Counted from the stretch's first letter, positions 25,054 through 35,089 are shown. The stretch is 64,000 nt of DNA from Myxococcus hansupus (GCF_000280925.3 NZ_CP012109.1:2004501-2068500), one strand, 5' to 3'. The notes: generated from the sequence alone by a model not told the origin. Translations and numbers: made by a program.

Positions 25054-26837
25054 CGATGCCCGTGGGCGTGAGGGGGCTGGCTCGGTGGATCGCGCGGCCG
25101 GCGTTGCTGGGCTTCTCGGTGGGGGCCCTGCTGGCGGTGTTGCATTGTCAACTCACCGACACGGTCCCCGAGGGGGCCTGGGCGCCCTTCCTGTTGTTCG
25201 TGGGCCTGTCGTTGACGTTGTCGCTCTGGTTCACCGGTGTTCACGGTCGACGCGCGCTGCGGGTGTTGTACGCCCTGGGTGAAGGCCGGCAGCCGGCCAC
25301 GCCCGAGTCCTTGCTCAAGGCCTTGTTGGAGGCCCGCACGTTCCCCGAGCGGAGCTTCGCCTTCGTGCTCCAGTGCTGGCTCCTGGTGTCGCTGGGGCTG
25401 GCGTTCGTCTTCGTCCCGTTGGTGGGCGGCACGTGGATGTTGGGGTTGCGGCTGGCGTTGATGGGGTTGTTCCTGGGGCCGCTGAGCGCGCTGTTCGTCT
25501 ACTTGATGGTGGCGCGCCGGGCGCGCAAGGCGGTGGAGTTGGTCGCGGCCCAGGGGTTGTCTCCCCTGGAGGTGGTGGCCACGGCGCCGCCGCGCCGCCT
25601 GCGCGTGCGCCGGCGCATGGTGCTCTTCACCGCCATCGCAGTGCTCAGTCCGTCGTTCTTCATCCTCGATGCCTCCGTGTCGCGGACGCTGGACGCGGTG
25701 GACGCCATGGTGGGCGCGCCCGTGCACCTGCAACGTGAGGCGGCGGCGCAGGCGAGCCAGACGCGGGGCCTCGCGGTGGCGGGGCTGGTCGCGGTGCTGG
25801 TGATGATGACGGCCTACGTGGGCGGCGCCGTCATCGCCGAGCCGCTGCGCTCCATCACCGAGGACGCCACCCGGATTGCCCAGGGTGACTTCCGCCCGCC
25901 GCGCATCATCGCCGCGGAGGACGAGGTGTGGGCCACCTCGGCGGCCTTCGCGCAGATGCAGACGCAGTTGGGGCAGGCGCTGACGCAGTTGCAGCGCGCG
26001 GGGCTCCAGATTTCGACCACCACCGAGCAGCTCGTCGCCACGTCCGGAGAGCAGGAGAGCGGCGCGGATGAGCAGGCCGCCTCGCTCAACGTGACGAGCG
26101 CCACCACGGAGGAGCTGGCGCGGTCGGCGCAGCAGATTGCTGGCAACGCCGAGTCCGTGTCCGCCATCGCGGAGACGACCTTCGGCGCGGCGCAGACGGG
26201 CCAGCGTGGCGCCGCCGCCTTCCTGGGCGCGATGCAGCGCATGAAGGAGGACAACCAGGCCATCGCGGACGCGGTGGTGCGCCTCAACAAGCGCGTGCAG
26301 CAGATTGGCAAGGTGGTGGAGTTCATCAACGAGATTGCCGACAAGTCAGACCTGCTGGCGCTCAACGCGGAGCTGGAGGGCACCAAGGCGGGCGAGGTGG
26401 GTCGAGGCTTCTCGCTGGTGGCCGCGGAGATGCGTCGCCTGGCGGAGAACGTCATCCGCTCCACCAAAGCCATCGAGCAGCTCATCGCGGAGATTCGCGA
26501 CGCCACGCACGCCGCCGTCATGGCGACGGAGGCGGGGCTGAAGACGACGGACGCGGGCACCGTGCTGGCGGCCCAGGTGGATGAAAGTCTGAGCCTCATC
26601 TTGGAGCTGGCGCGGCAGACGTCGCACGCGGTGCGCAGCATCTCCCTGGCCACGCAGCAGCAGCAGACGGGCACCGACCAGCTCGCCGCGGCCATGGGCG
26701 ACATCCTCCGCGTCACCGAGCAGAACTACGCGGCCACCAAGCAGATGGCCGCGGCCAACGCGGACCTGTCCACGCTGGCGCGCGACCTGAAGCGGGCCGT
26801 GGAGCGCTTCCACATCGCGCCGGGAGGTGACGCGTGA
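25050..26837 (+). CDS. mcp3A: Methyl-accepting chemotaxis protein, Mcp3A-like, polytopic
   Basis: A 595-residue receptor starting at ATG 25050 with GGAGG upstream (ATGA overlap with the previous stop). The N-terminal 270 residues hold about six hydrophobic segments and no sizeable periplasmic domain, so ligand sensing would occur in the membrane or through partners. A HAMP domain follows (AEPLRSITEDATRIAQGDF), then a long coiled coil whose tip is IADKSDLLALNAELEGTKAG, a variant of the usual LNAAIEAARAGE tip. No C-terminal CheR-binding pentapeptide is present. It is paralogous to the next gene. Confidence 0.87.
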   Translation: MTMPVGVRGLARWIARPALLGFSVGALLAVLHCQLTDTVPEGAWAPFLLFVGLSLTLSLWFTGVHGRRALRVLYALGEGRQPATPESLLKALLEARTFPERSFAFVLQCWLLVSLGLAFVFVPLVGGTWMLGLRLALMGLFLGPLSALFVYLMVARRARKAVELVAAQGLSPLEVVATAPPRRLRVRRRMVLFTAIAVLSPSFFILDASVSRTLDAVDAMVGAPVHLQREAAAQASQTRGLAVAGLVAVLVMMTAYVGGAVIAEPLRSITEDATRIAQGDFRPPRIIAAEDEVWATSAAFAQMQTQLGQALTQLQRAGLQISTTTEQLVATSGEQESGADEQAASLNVTSATTEELARSAQQIAGNAESVSAIAETTFGAAQTGQRGAAAFLGAMQRMKEDNQAIADAVVRLNKRVQQIGKVVEFINEIADKSDLLALNAELEGTKAGEVGRGFSLVAAEMRRLAENVIRSTKAIEQLIAEIRDATHAAVMATEAGLKTTDAGTVLAAQVDESLSLILELARQTSHAVRSISLATQQQQTGTDQLAAAMGDILRVTEQNYAATKQMAAANADLSTLARDLKRAVERFHIAPGGDA

Positions 26838-28651
26838 GCGGGGAGCGGATGGCCCGGAAGGCCTCATTCAGTCGGCACCTCATGGCGCCCGTGCCGCTCG
26901 CCAACCTGGTGGGCGCCGCGCTCAGCCTGCGCTTCGCGTCGCTCACCCTGGCCGAGCCGCTCGCGGGCCGGCTGGAGGTGCTCGGCATCCTGGGCGGAGC
27001 GCTCTGCGTGACGGCCCTGGCCGCCGGGGTGGCGGCGTCGCTGGGGCGGCAGCGGACCCTGCGCGGGCTCGAGCGCGGCGACGTGCCCTCCACGCCGGAG
27101 AACCTGGCGGCGGCGGTGGCGGAAGTCACGCGGGCGCCGGAAGAGGCATTCCTGGGCTCGCTGGGCATGTGGCTGGCCACCACGTTGGTGTTGGGCGTGT
27201 GCATGTGGCTGGGCGCGGGCGTGGAGCTGTCGGTGGCCTCGCGCATCGCCGCGCTGGGGCTGCTCTTCGGACCGCTCACCGCGCTGCTCGTGCATTGCCT
27301 CGTCGTGCTGCGCTCACGCCGGGTGGTGCTGTGGCTGGCGGAGCTGGGCATGACGCCCGCGCAGCTCATCGCGGCCATGCCCCGCCGCGCGGAGCTGCGG
27401 GCCCGGCTGGCGGCGTTCGCCTTCGTGACGGTGGTGACGCCCGCGGTGCTGTCCGCGCAGCTCGCCTCCGCGCTGGGGGAGCGGCTCTTCACCCGGCTCA
27501 TGGCGGAGCGGGACGTCAGCCGGCAGTTGGAGTTGGCGCAGACGCTGCGGCTGGAGGCCCTGACGCAGGGCGGAGGCCTGGTGCTGCTCGTGTTCGCGGT
27601 GGCCCTGACGGCTGCGTACCTGGGGGGAACGCTGCTGGGCGGGCCGCTTCGGGAGCTGTCACGCGAGGCGAAGCGCATCGCGGAGGGCGACCTCGCCAGC
27701 CCGCGCGTGGTTCCCGCCGAGGACGAGGTCTGGGATGTGTCCGCGGCCTTCTCCACCATGCGCGCGCATCTGGCGGACGTGATGTCCCAGTTGCAGCGCG
27801 CCGGTGCGCAAATCTCGTCGACGACCGAGGAGATTCTCACCACCTCCGGGCGCTACGAGGCCGGTGCGACGGAGCAGGCCAGCTCGCTGGACGAGACGAG
27901 CGCCACCACGGAGGAGCTGGCGCGTTCGGCGCGGCAGATCGCCGAGAACGCTGGCTCGGTGGCTGAAATCGCGCAGCGCACGCTGGGGGCCGCGCAGCAG
28001 GGGCAGGGGAGCGCGGAGGCGTTCCTCGGGTCCATGGCGCGCATGCGGCAGGACAACGTGTCCATCTCCTCGGCGGTGGTGCGGCTCAACAAGCGCGTGC
28101 AGCAGATTGGCAAGATCGTCGAGTTCATCAACGGCGTGGCCGACAAGTCGGAGCTGCTGGCGCTCAACGCGGAGCTGGAGGGCACCAAGGCCAGCGAAGT
28201 GGGCCGAGGCTTCTCGCTGGTGGCTGCGGAGATGCGGCGGCTGGCGGAGAACGTGCTGGAGTCCACGAAGGAAATCGAAGGGCTCATCGAGGAGGTGCGT
28301 GAGGCCTCGGCCGCGGCGGTGTCCGCCACCGAGGGCGGCGTGCGCGCGGTGGAGACCGGCACCACGCTGGCGCAGCAGGTGTCCGAGTCGCTGCGGCAAA
28401 TCGTGCAACTGGCGGGACAGACGTCGTACGCGGTGCGCAGCATCTCCCTGGCGACCCAGCAACAGCAGACCGGCACGGACCAGCTCGCCGACACGATGGC
28501 GGACATCCTTCGCATCACCCAGCAGAGCCTGAATGCCACCAAGCAGGTGAGTACCGCGAACACGGACCTGCTCGTGCTCGCCAGGGACCTGCAGGGCGTG
28601 GTCGAGCGCTTCCAGATTGGTCAGGAACCGCTCGGCGAGGAGGGCGGGTGA
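26834..28651 (+). CDS. mcp3B: Methyl-accepting chemotaxis protein, Mcp3B-like, polytopic
   Basis: A 605-residue paralogue of the preceding MCP: the same six-segment membrane part, HAMP (GGPLRELSREAKRIAEGDL) and signalling tip (VADKSELLALNAELEGTKAS). The GTG start overlaps the previous stop (GTGA); an ATG lies 15 nt downstream. The cytoplasmic halves of the two receptors are far more alike than the membrane parts, consistent with tandem duplication and diverged sensing. Confidence 0.87.
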   Translation: MSGERMARKASFSRHLMAPVPLANLVGAALSLRFASLTLAEPLAGRLEVLGILGGALCVTALAAGVAASLGRQRTLRGLERGDVPSTPENLAAAVAEVTRAPEEAFLGSLGMWLATTLVLGVCMWLGAGVELSVASRIAALGLLFGPLTALLVHCLVVLRSRRVVLWLAELGMTPAQLIAAMPRRAELRARLAAFAFVTVVTPAVLSAQLASALGERLFTRLMAERDVSRQLELAQTLRLEALTQGGGLVLLVFAVALTAAYLGGTLLGGPLRELSREAKRIAEGDLASPRVVPAEDEVWDVSAAFSTMRAHLADVMSQLQRAGAQISSTTEEILTTSGRYEAGATEQASSLDETSATTEELARSARQIAENAGSVAEIAQRTLGAAQQGQGSAEAFLGSMARMRQDNVSISSAVVRLNKRVQQIGKIVEFINGVADKSELLALNAELEGTKASEVGRGFSLVAAEMRRLAENVLESTKEIEGLIEEVREASAAAVSATEGGVRAVETGTTLAQQVSESLRQIVQLAGQTSYAVRSISLATQQQQTGTDQLADTMADILRITQQSLNATKQVSTANTDLLVLARDLQGVVERFQIGQEPLGEEGG

Positions 28652-31353
28652 ACCCGAGCGAGCGCCTGCTCAGGCAGTTCCGGGACCTGGTGACGGTGCG
28701 CCTGGAGCGCATCACCCGGTCCCTGATGGAGCTGGAGGCCGGTGCCAGCGCGGAGGCCGGACGCGGCGTGCTGCGGGAGCTGCACGGCCTCAAGGGCGAG
28801 GCCCGGATGATGGGCTTCGACGACGTGAATGTGCTCGTCCACGAGATGGAGGAGCTGGTTCGCTGCACGGAGCCGCTGCGTTACGCGTTGTCGGCCGCGT
28901 CCACGGATGCGCTGCTGACCACGGCGGACGCGGTGCTCGTGTTCTCCGGGACGCAGACCGCGGAGGAGCCTCCTCCCTCCGTGGAGCGGCTCGTCTCGTG
29001 GTTGCAGGAGTGCGTGCGTTCCGAGGTGGACCGACTGCCATCCCGCGATGCGCCCGTGGATCGCCCCGGGGCGGAGCACGGCACGCACCTGAGTGGGGTG
29101 GATGACCACTCGCCGGGGCAGGGAAGTTCGTCTGGGACGCAGGGTGTCCACCCTGCGGGTTCCGGTTCGTCTTCTATCAGGGACGGTGGTGTGCAGCCCG
29201 CGAGGGTCACCCCTGCGTTGGGCACCTCCCTCGTCATGGGGAGTACGACGCGGCCCCCGTCACCTGCTCGAGATGGCGAGGTCCCTTCGTCGGCAGGGGC
29301 CTCCCTCGTCGCCGGGAGCGGAGCGAAGGTCGCGTCTCTGTCCCGCGACGGCGGGCACATCCCTCCATCAGGGGCTTCCCTGGTCGTTGGCGGCACTGCG
29401 TCCGCCGGCTCCTCGCGTGTGGTGAGTAGCGGGGCTCAAGCCACGGCACCTGCCCGCGATGGCGGTGGCCCACTCCCTGGTTCCTCGCGAAGAGGCGGAG
29501 CCGCCAGCGAGACACCGGCCAACCCCGGCGCGGCAGTCCGGGGCACGACATCGAGCCTCGTGTCTCCCTCCTCTGGTGCGCCCTCGGCGGGGCTGGTCGT
29601 TCGCGGCCCGGCTCGGGCTTCTGATCCGCGCGGCACGCCCATGTCCCGGCAGCCCGAGCCTCGCCCGGACACCGCGGTGCGCATCGGCGTAGAGAGCCTG
29701 GACCTGCTCACCAGCGCCGTCACCAACCTCACGCAGGTGGCCCGTCGCCGGGAGCTGGCCAACGCCCGCCGGCTGGCACTGGCCCGCGAGTTGAGCCAGC
29801 TCGCGCGCGAAGCCGAGGACCTGGGCCCCGCGGGCGCCGCGCTCGCGGCCCGGCTAGGCTCCGCCAAGGAGATGGCCGCCGCGCTCCACCGTGAGTCGAA
29901 GCTCCTCTCCAACGCGGAGCTGCGCGACCTGGGCATGGTGGTGGAGGAGGTGCAGACGCTGCGCATGCTGCCCCTCTCCGTCCTCTTCGAGCCCTATCCC
30001 CGCATGGTGCGAGACCTCTCCCGCGAGCTGGGCAAGGAGGTGGAGCTCGTCGTCGACGGCGAGGACACCCGCGCCGACCGGGCGGTGGTGGAGGCCCTGC
30101 GCGAGCCGCTGATGCACCTGGTCCGCAACGCGCTGGACCACGGCCTGGAGACCCGCGTGGATCGGGTGTCCGCGGACAAGAAGCCTCGCGGCTGCCTCAC
30201 GCTGCGCGCCGCCCGAGAGGGCAGCCGCATCAACCTCCGCGTCGAGGACGACGGCATGGGCATGGACCCGGCCCACCTCCGCAAGGTGGCCGTGCGCCGC
30301 GGGCTGCTCGACGAGAGCGCCGCCAATGCCTTGTCAGACGCGGCGGCCCGAGAGCTCGTCTTCCTCCCCGGGTTCACCTCGCGCGACGTCGTCACGGACC
30401 TGTCGGGCCGGGGCGTCGGGCTGGACGCCGTCCGCACCTCCATCCAGGGCCTGGGAGGCGACGTGGGCGTGGAGTCGGCGCCGGGCTGGGGCACCATCTT
30501 CGAGCTCCGCGTTCCCGTCTCGCTCACCGTGGCCCCGCTGCTCTTCATCCAGGTGGGCTCGGAGACGCTGGCCCTGAGCGCCACCCATGTCTCCCGCGCG
30601 CTCAAGGTGGACTTCGCCGACCAGTGCGAGGTGGCGGGACGTCCGTCCCTGCTGGTGGAAGGTCGGGTGTTGCCGCTGGCCTCGCTGGCGTCGTTGATGG
30701 GGCTGGAGCCGGAGCGTCCCGCTCGGGAGGGGGAGCTGGCCCTGGTGGTGAAGAGCCAGAGCGGCGCGGCGGCGCTCGTCGTGGACCGCGTCCTAGAGGA
30801 GCGGGTCCAGGCCATCCTCCCGTTGAAGGGAATCCTGGGGCGCTTCGGCCACCTCACCGGCGCGACGTCCCTGGCGGATGGGCGCCTGGCCATGGTGCTC
30901 TCCGCCGCCTACCTCACCGCCAGCGCCCATCAAGGCCATGCCCTGCCGCGTCCGGCGCCGTCGGCAGCTCCCGGGCCCGAGGCCCGGCGTCGGCGCATCC
31001 TGGTGGTGGATGATTCACCCCTCACCCGGGAGCTCATCGCCAACCTGCTGGAGGCGGTGGGCTATGACACCGTCATCGCCGCGGATGGCGCGGAGGCACT
31101 GGAGGTCTTGGACTCCCACGCCGTGGACCTGGTCGTCACGGACCTGGAGATGCCCGGCGTGGACGGCCTGGAGCTGGCCCGGCGCCTGAAGGGTCACCCC
31201 GTCCGTTCGCGCCTGCCCGTGGTCATCCTCACCACGCGTGGCGGGGAGGAGGACCGGCGGCGGGGATTCGCCGCGGGGGTGGACGGCTACATCACCAAGG
31301 GCGATCTGGTGCGCCAGGACCTGGTGGACGTGGTCCGGCGACTGCTGGGCTGA
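28648..31353 (+). CDS. cheA3: Hybrid CheA histidine kinase with receiver domain, CheA3-like
   Basis: A 901-residue protein; the GTG start overlaps the previous stop by 4 nt. Domains: Hpt (RELHGLKGEARMMGF, His46); a low-complexity linker of about 200 residues holding three imperfect repeats of ASLV-G-...-RDG; dimerisation region (about 340-430); ATPase with N box HLVRNALDHGLETR, G1 DDGMGMD and G2 GRGVGLDAV; CheW-like regulatory domain; receiver (about 778-900) with ILVVDDSPLTREL and LVVTDLEMPG. No P2 domain is evident. In M. xanthus Che3, CheA3 acts mainly by dephosphorylating CrdA; the fused receiver fits that hybrid. Confidence 0.88.
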   Translation: MNPSERLLRQFRDLVTVRLERITRSLMELEAGASAEAGRGVLRELHGLKGEARMMGFDDVNVLVHEMEELVRCTEPLRYALSAASTDALLTTADAVLVFSGTQTAEEPPPSVERLVSWLQECVRSEVDRLPSRDAPVDRPGAEHGTHLSGVDDHSPGQGSSSGTQGVHPAGSGSSSIRDGGVQPARVTPALGTSLVMGSTTRPPSPARDGEVPSSAGASLVAGSGAKVASLSRDGGHIPPSGASLVVGGTASAGSSRVVSSGAQATAPARDGGGPLPGSSRRGGAASETPANPGAAVRGTTSSLVSPSSGAPSAGLVVRGPARASDPRGTPMSRQPEPRPDTAVRIGVESLDLLTSAVTNLTQVARRRELANARRLALARELSQLAREAEDLGPAGAALAARLGSAKEMAAALHRESKLLSNAELRDLGMVVEEVQTLRMLPLSVLFEPYPRMVRDLSRELGKEVELVVDGEDTRADRAVVEALREPLMHLVRNALDHGLETRVDRVSADKKPRGCLTLRAAREGSRINLRVEDDGMGMDPAHLRKVAVRRGLLDESAANALSDAAARELVFLPGFTSRDVVTDLSGRGVGLDAVRTSIQGLGGDVGVESAPGWGTIFELRVPVSLTVAPLLFIQVGSETLALSATHVSRALKVDFADQCEVAGRPSLLVEGRVLPLASLASLMGLEPERPAREGELALVVKSQSGAAALVVDRVLEERVQAILPLKGILGRFGHLTGATSLADGRLAMVLSAAYLTASAHQGHALPRPAPSAAPGPEARRRRILVVDDSPLTRELIANLLEAVGYDTVIAADGAEALEVLDSHAVDLVVTDLEMPGVDGLELARRLKGHPVRSRLPVVILTTRGGEEDRRRGFAAGVDGYITKGDLVRQDLVDVVRRLLG

Positions 31354-31373
31354 CGACCCTCGAGGCGGCACGC

Positions 31374-31399
31374 CCGAGCAATCCCAGGGGACTGCTCGG
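31374..31399. terminator. Candidate terminator hairpin
   Basis: CCGAGCA (31374-31380) pairs with TGCTCGG (31393-31399), 20 nt after the cheA stop and before the convergent DUF6209 gene. Its position supports an end for the long crdB-cheA transcript, with cheB and cheR then needing another promoter or read-through. Confidence 0.45.
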
Positions 31400-31487
31400 A
31401 CCCTTCGCCGAGCCCGTGCGCGCGGCACGAGGCGCGAAGGCAGGCCGTCGCGTCAGCCCGCCCACGTCGCGACTCGGCGGGTGCGGC

Positions 31488-32246
31488 TCACTCCACGGCG
31501 AAGTGATAGTTGGCGCCGTAGTTGCTGTCGTAGCGCAGGCAGGAGCTGCGGTCCGCGTTGAGGAACCACATCTCCAGGTGGCGGGCGCCGGCCGGAGCGG
31601 TGAGGGTCGTGGGCTCGGACCTGCCGGCGCTGGTGACGGCCGTCTCCTGGATGGGGCCGTTGTCGAAGCGGTACTGCGCGACAATCGACCAGGCCGGGCC
31701 GTTGTAGGTCGCGCGGCACTCGGGCAGGCGGGACGCGTCGTAGTTGATGATGAACGGCTCGCCGGCGCGCAGCGTGCCCGCCATCAGCTCGTCCCAGTTC
31801 GAGGTGAAGGAGAGCGTCGGCGCGGCGATGGGGAAGTGGTAGTTGCTCCCGTGGTTGGAGTCCCACGCCTTGCAGCCCGGGCTCGAGATGTCGAACCACA
31901 GCACCAGGGCGCCGGTCGACGTCGCCGGGAGGTGCAGGGTGCGCTGGGTGGGCTGGTTGTTCGGCTCGTGGCCGGCGACCCAGAAGCTCACGACAGGGCC
32001 TTGGTTCACCTGGACGTGGCCGGTGATGGTCCAGGTCGGGTTGCCCGAAGGCGTGGTGCCCCGGCACTGCGGCAGGCGGCTGGGGTCGTAGTTGACGACC
32101 ACCTGACCGCCCATGGGAATCAGCTCCACCGACGGCGTCTCACTCCAGTCGCCATCGAAGTTGATGGCGACGGGGGTGGTCTGCGCCGCGGCCGTGGAGG
32201 CCACCAGCACCAGTGGCAGGAGAGAGGGGAGAAGTCGCCGGACCAA
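31488..32246 (-). CDS. Secreted two-repeat DUF6209-type protein
   Basis: A 252-residue protein. The only start preceded by a good ribosome binding site (AAAGGAG, 6 nt) is TTG at 32246, which gives a signal peptide (VRRLLPSLLPLVLVASTAAA). The mature protein has two copies of a domain of about 110 residues: VVNYDPSRLPQCRGTTPSGN ... DSNHGSNYHFPI and IINYDASRLPECRATYNG ... DSNYGANYHFAV, each with two cysteines. This matches DUF6209, of unknown function. It is inverted inside the che cluster between cheA and cheB, an unusual place, and may be an insertion or a secreted product related to the pathway. Confidence 0.8.
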   Translation of the reverse strand: MVRRLLPSLLPLVLVASTAAAQTTPVAINFDGDWSETPSVELIPMGGQVVVNYDPSRLPQCRGTTPSGNPTWTITGHVQVNQGPVVSFWVAGHEPNNQPTQRTLHLPATSTGALVLWFDISSPGCKAWDSNHGSNYHFPIAAPTLSFTSNWDELMAGTLRAGEPFIINYDASRLPECRATYNGPAWSIVAQYRFDNGPIQETAVTSAGRSEPTTLTAPAGARHLEMWFLNADRSSCLRYDSNYGANYHFAVE

Positions 32247-32533
32247 GATGCGCTCCTTTCGAGCGGAAGTAGGACCGGGCGGCGCTATCCCGCTCCCGAG
32301 TATCAGGTCAATGGGGATTTCCCAGCTTATGAGAATAGGTCGGATAGACGCCATGCCGAGGGTGCACGCCAACGCGGCGGCGCACCGCTGAGGCACGCCA
32401 CATCGTCAGGGCACCGCGCGTTCCATCGCCCTGGGGTCGGCGCCTCCTGGTGGGTGAGGTGCTGCGACTGCTGGTCTGACGGGCCCCTGCATTGGCTATA
32501 CTCCCCGGCTCGCGCACGGGGTATGGACAGGGC

Positions 32534-33592
32534 ATGGGCAAGAAAGTGTCGGTGCTGGTGGTCGATGACTCCCTCATCTGCCGACAGCTCATCTGCGAGG
32601 CGCTGAGCAAGGACCCCGATATCGAAGTCGTGGGCACCTGCGCGGACGGCAAGCAGGCCGTGGAGATGACCAAGGAACTGCGTCCCCACGTCATCACCAT
32701 GGACGTGGACATGCCCGTCATGGACGGGCTCACGGCCACCGAGCACATCATGGCCGAGTGCCCCACGCCCATCCTGGTGCTCACGGCGGACCCGCGCTCG
32801 CAGGCGCCGGAGCTGACGTACCGCGCGCTGGAGTTGGGCGCGCTCGCCCTGCAAATCAAGCCCGCCATCGACGCGGGGCCGGACGCGTGGAACCTGGTGC
32901 GCGAAATCCGGCTGCTGTCCTCGGTGCGCGTCATCCGTCATCTGCGCCGTCCGCAGCGCGGTCCCCTGTTGCCGCCCCGGGTGGCGACGTCGGTGTTGCC
33001 CGCGGTGTCCATGGGCGTGGTGGTGGTGGCGGCGAGCACGGGCGGGCCCCAGGTCCTCTTCAAGATGCTGTCGGAGCTGCCCGCGGACTTCCCGGCGCCC
33101 ATCGTCATCGTCCAGCACATCAACGCGGCCTTCGCGGAGTCGCTCGCGGGGTGGCTCGCGGGGGCCAGCAAGCTGAAGGTCCGGCTGGCGCAGGACGGCG
33201 AGCCGCTGATGCCGGGGCACGTGCTCATCGCGCCGCCGGGGCAGCACACCTTGATTCCCTTCCGGGGACGGGTGGGGCTCAAGGTGGGCGTGGAGCGGGA
33301 CGGGCACATGCCTTCGGGGACGGTGCTGCTGGAGAGCGCGGCGCGGACCTACGGCCGGCGCGCGGTGGGCCTGGTGCTGACGGGCATGGGCGCGGATGGC
33401 GCGGACGGGCTGCTCGCCATCAAGCAGGCGGGAGGCCTGACGGTGGCGCAGAACGAGGAGTCCTGCGTGGTGTTCGGCATGCCGGGCGCGGCGGTGGAGC
33501 GCAAGGCGGTGGACCACCTCATCCACGGTGACGACGTCGCGGCGACGCTGGTGCGGGTGTCCCGGGGCGAGTCCCTCGCAGTGGGGCGCTGA
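32534..33592 (+). CDS. cheB: CheB protein-glutamate methylesterase
   Basis: A 352-residue two-domain protein. The receiver (1-125) has DDS at 11-13 and phosphoacceptor Asp57 ([13 protein letters not shown]). The methylesterase domain has catalytic Ser in [10 protein letters not shown], His in [10 protein letters not shown] and Asp in [11 protein letters not shown], in the usual order. It removes methyl groups from MCPs. It is the first gene after the inverted DUF6209 gene, with about 290 bp upstream where its own promoter may lie. ATG 32534 is preferred over upstream in-frame codons that would disrupt the receiver start. Confidence 0.92.
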   Translation: MGKKVSVLVVDDSLICRQLICEALSKDPDIEVVGTCADGKQAVEMTKELRPHVITMDVDMPVMDGLTATEHIMAECPTPILVLTADPRSQAPELTYRALELGALALQIKPAIDAGPDAWNLVREIRLLSSVRVIRHLRRPQRGPLLPPRVATSVLPAVSMGVVVVAASTGGPQVLFKMLSELPADFPAPIVIVQHINAAFAESLAGWLAGASKLKVRLAQDGEPLMPGHVLIAPPGQHTLIPFRGRVGLKVGVERDGHMPSGTVLLESAARTYGRRAVGLVLTGMGADGADGLLAIKQAGGLTVAQNEESCVVFGMPGAAVERKAVDHLIHGDDVAATLVRVSRGESLAVGR

Positions 33593-33598
33593 GCGCGG

Positions 33599-35089
33599 GT
33601 GGCCGGCGGCGCGCAATGGTCCGCGGTGCGCGCCTTCTTGACGGCGCACACGGGCATGGCGCTGAGCGTGCCGCAAATCCGGCGGCTCGATGAGCGGCTG
33701 GTGGCGCGCTGTCAGGGGCTCACGCCGCACCAGTACCTGATGTTCCTCAAGTCTCCGGCGGGCACGACGGACCTGGAGGACCTCGTCGCCGCGCTGGTGG
33801 TGAACAAGACGGACCTCTTCCGGGACGACGTGCAGCTCGCCGCGTTCCGAAGTCAGGTGCTCACGCCGCTGGTGGCCCGGCTCCGGAGGCCCTTGCGCGT
33901 GTGGAGCGCGGGGTGCGCCACGGGCGAGGAGGTGGCCACGTTGCTCGTCCTGCTCGCGGAGGCTGGCGCGGACCCGGGCAGCACGGTGCTGGGGACGGAC
34001 ATCGCCGGGGACGTCTTGCACCGCGCGCGGTGGTTGGCCTTCAGTCGGGAACAACTCAACCGGGTCCCACCGGAGCTGCGCGCGCGGTACTTCACCCGCG
34101 CTGGCGCGAAGGAGTCACTGGCCCCCGCGCTGCGGGAGCGTGCGAGCTTCCAGAGCCACAACCTGATGGCCACGCCGTACCCGGAGGCCCCGGGAGGGGG
34201 CGGCTTCGACGTCATCTTCTGCCGCAACGTCCTCATCTACTTCACGGCGGAGGCCTTCCAGAGCACCGTGGCGGCGCTGGCCGCGAGCCTGGCGCCCGGG
34301 GGCACGTTGGTTCTGTCCGCGTCGGAGCCGCTGCTCCAGGTGCCGCCGTCGCTTCGGGTGCACCGGGGCGCGCAGGCCTTCTTCTACGTGCGTCCGGAAG
34401 AGGCGGCTCCGGACGCGGCCGGGACGGTGGATGCGCGGGGCGAGGTGAATGCCAATGCCCGTGCCGTCAGCCCTCCGGGGCGAGCGCGCCCATCGCGCGG
34501 GGCCCGTGGGAACGGAGTCCCTGAACGTGAGGGACCATCGCTTCGAGAAGGGGCGGACCGCAGGCGCGGCGCGGTTGGAACGCGCCCCAACGGCGCATCC
34601 GTGTGGCCGGAGACCTCGGGTTCCACGATGGGCGCAGGGGAGGGGCGCGGGCTGGGCGTGTCCCCGCGTCCGGGGACGGACTCCGGAGCAGCTCGCGGTC
34701 CAGGCCTGTCTCAGGCTCCCGTGACGGGCGCGGGGCTCGGGGCGGACCCGTCCCCGCCGTCCGGCCCGGATGCCTTCCTGGAGGCGGATCTGCTCTTCGC
34801 CTGCGTCCTGGACGGGGCCGCCTCGGGCGTACCGGACAGTGTCTCGGAGCGGGACTTGCGCCGCTGCCTCGCGTTGGACCCGGACCATGCGGCCGCCCGC
34901 TACCTCCTCGGCCTCCTCCTGGAGCAGTGCCGGCGCGCCGCCGAGGCCACCATCGAGTACCGGCAGGCGCTCCAGTCCCTGGAGGCCGGCCGTGCCCGCC
35001 CGGTGCCCTTCTTCCTCAATCCCGACCGTCTCCGGATTGCCTGCGCGCACGCTGCCGAGCGGCTGGAATCTTCTCGCAGGAGGCGCTGA
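33599..35089 (+). CDS. cheR: CheR methyltransferase with C-terminal TPR extension
   Basis: A 496-residue protein starting at GTG 33599, 6 nt after cheB. CheR N-terminal helices and the SAM-binding domain are clear: RVWSAGCATGEEVATLLVLL, LGTDIAGDVLHRAR and FDVIFCRNVLIYF. Residues 275-390 are a Pro/Gly/Arg-rich linker, and the end (RCLALDPDHAAARYLLGLLL ... ATIEYRQALQSLE) is TPR-like, as in CheR proteins that dock onto partners through TPRs. It methylates glutamates on the two MCPs. Confidence 0.9.
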   Translation: MAGGAQWSAVRAFLTAHTGMALSVPQIRRLDERLVARCQGLTPHQYLMFLKSPAGTTDLEDLVAALVVNKTDLFRDDVQLAAFRSQVLTPLVARLRRPLRVWSAGCATGEEVATLLVLLAEAGADPGSTVLGTDIAGDVLHRARWLAFSREQLNRVPPELRARYFTRAGAKESLAPALRERASFQSHNLMATPYPEAPGGGGFDVIFCRNVLIYFTAEAFQSTVAALAASLAPGGTLVLSASEPLLQVPPSLRVHRGAQAFFYVRPEEAAPDAAGTVDARGEVNANARAVSPPGRARPSRGARGNGVPEREGPSLREGADRRRGAVGTRPNGASVWPETSGSTMGAGEGRGLGVSPRPGTDSGAARGPGLSQAPVTGAGLGADPSPPSGPDAFLEADLLFACVLDGAASGVPDSVSERDLRRCLALDPDHAAARYLLGLLLEQCRRAAEATIEYRQALQSLEAGRARPVPFFLNPDRLRIACAHAAERLESSRRRR

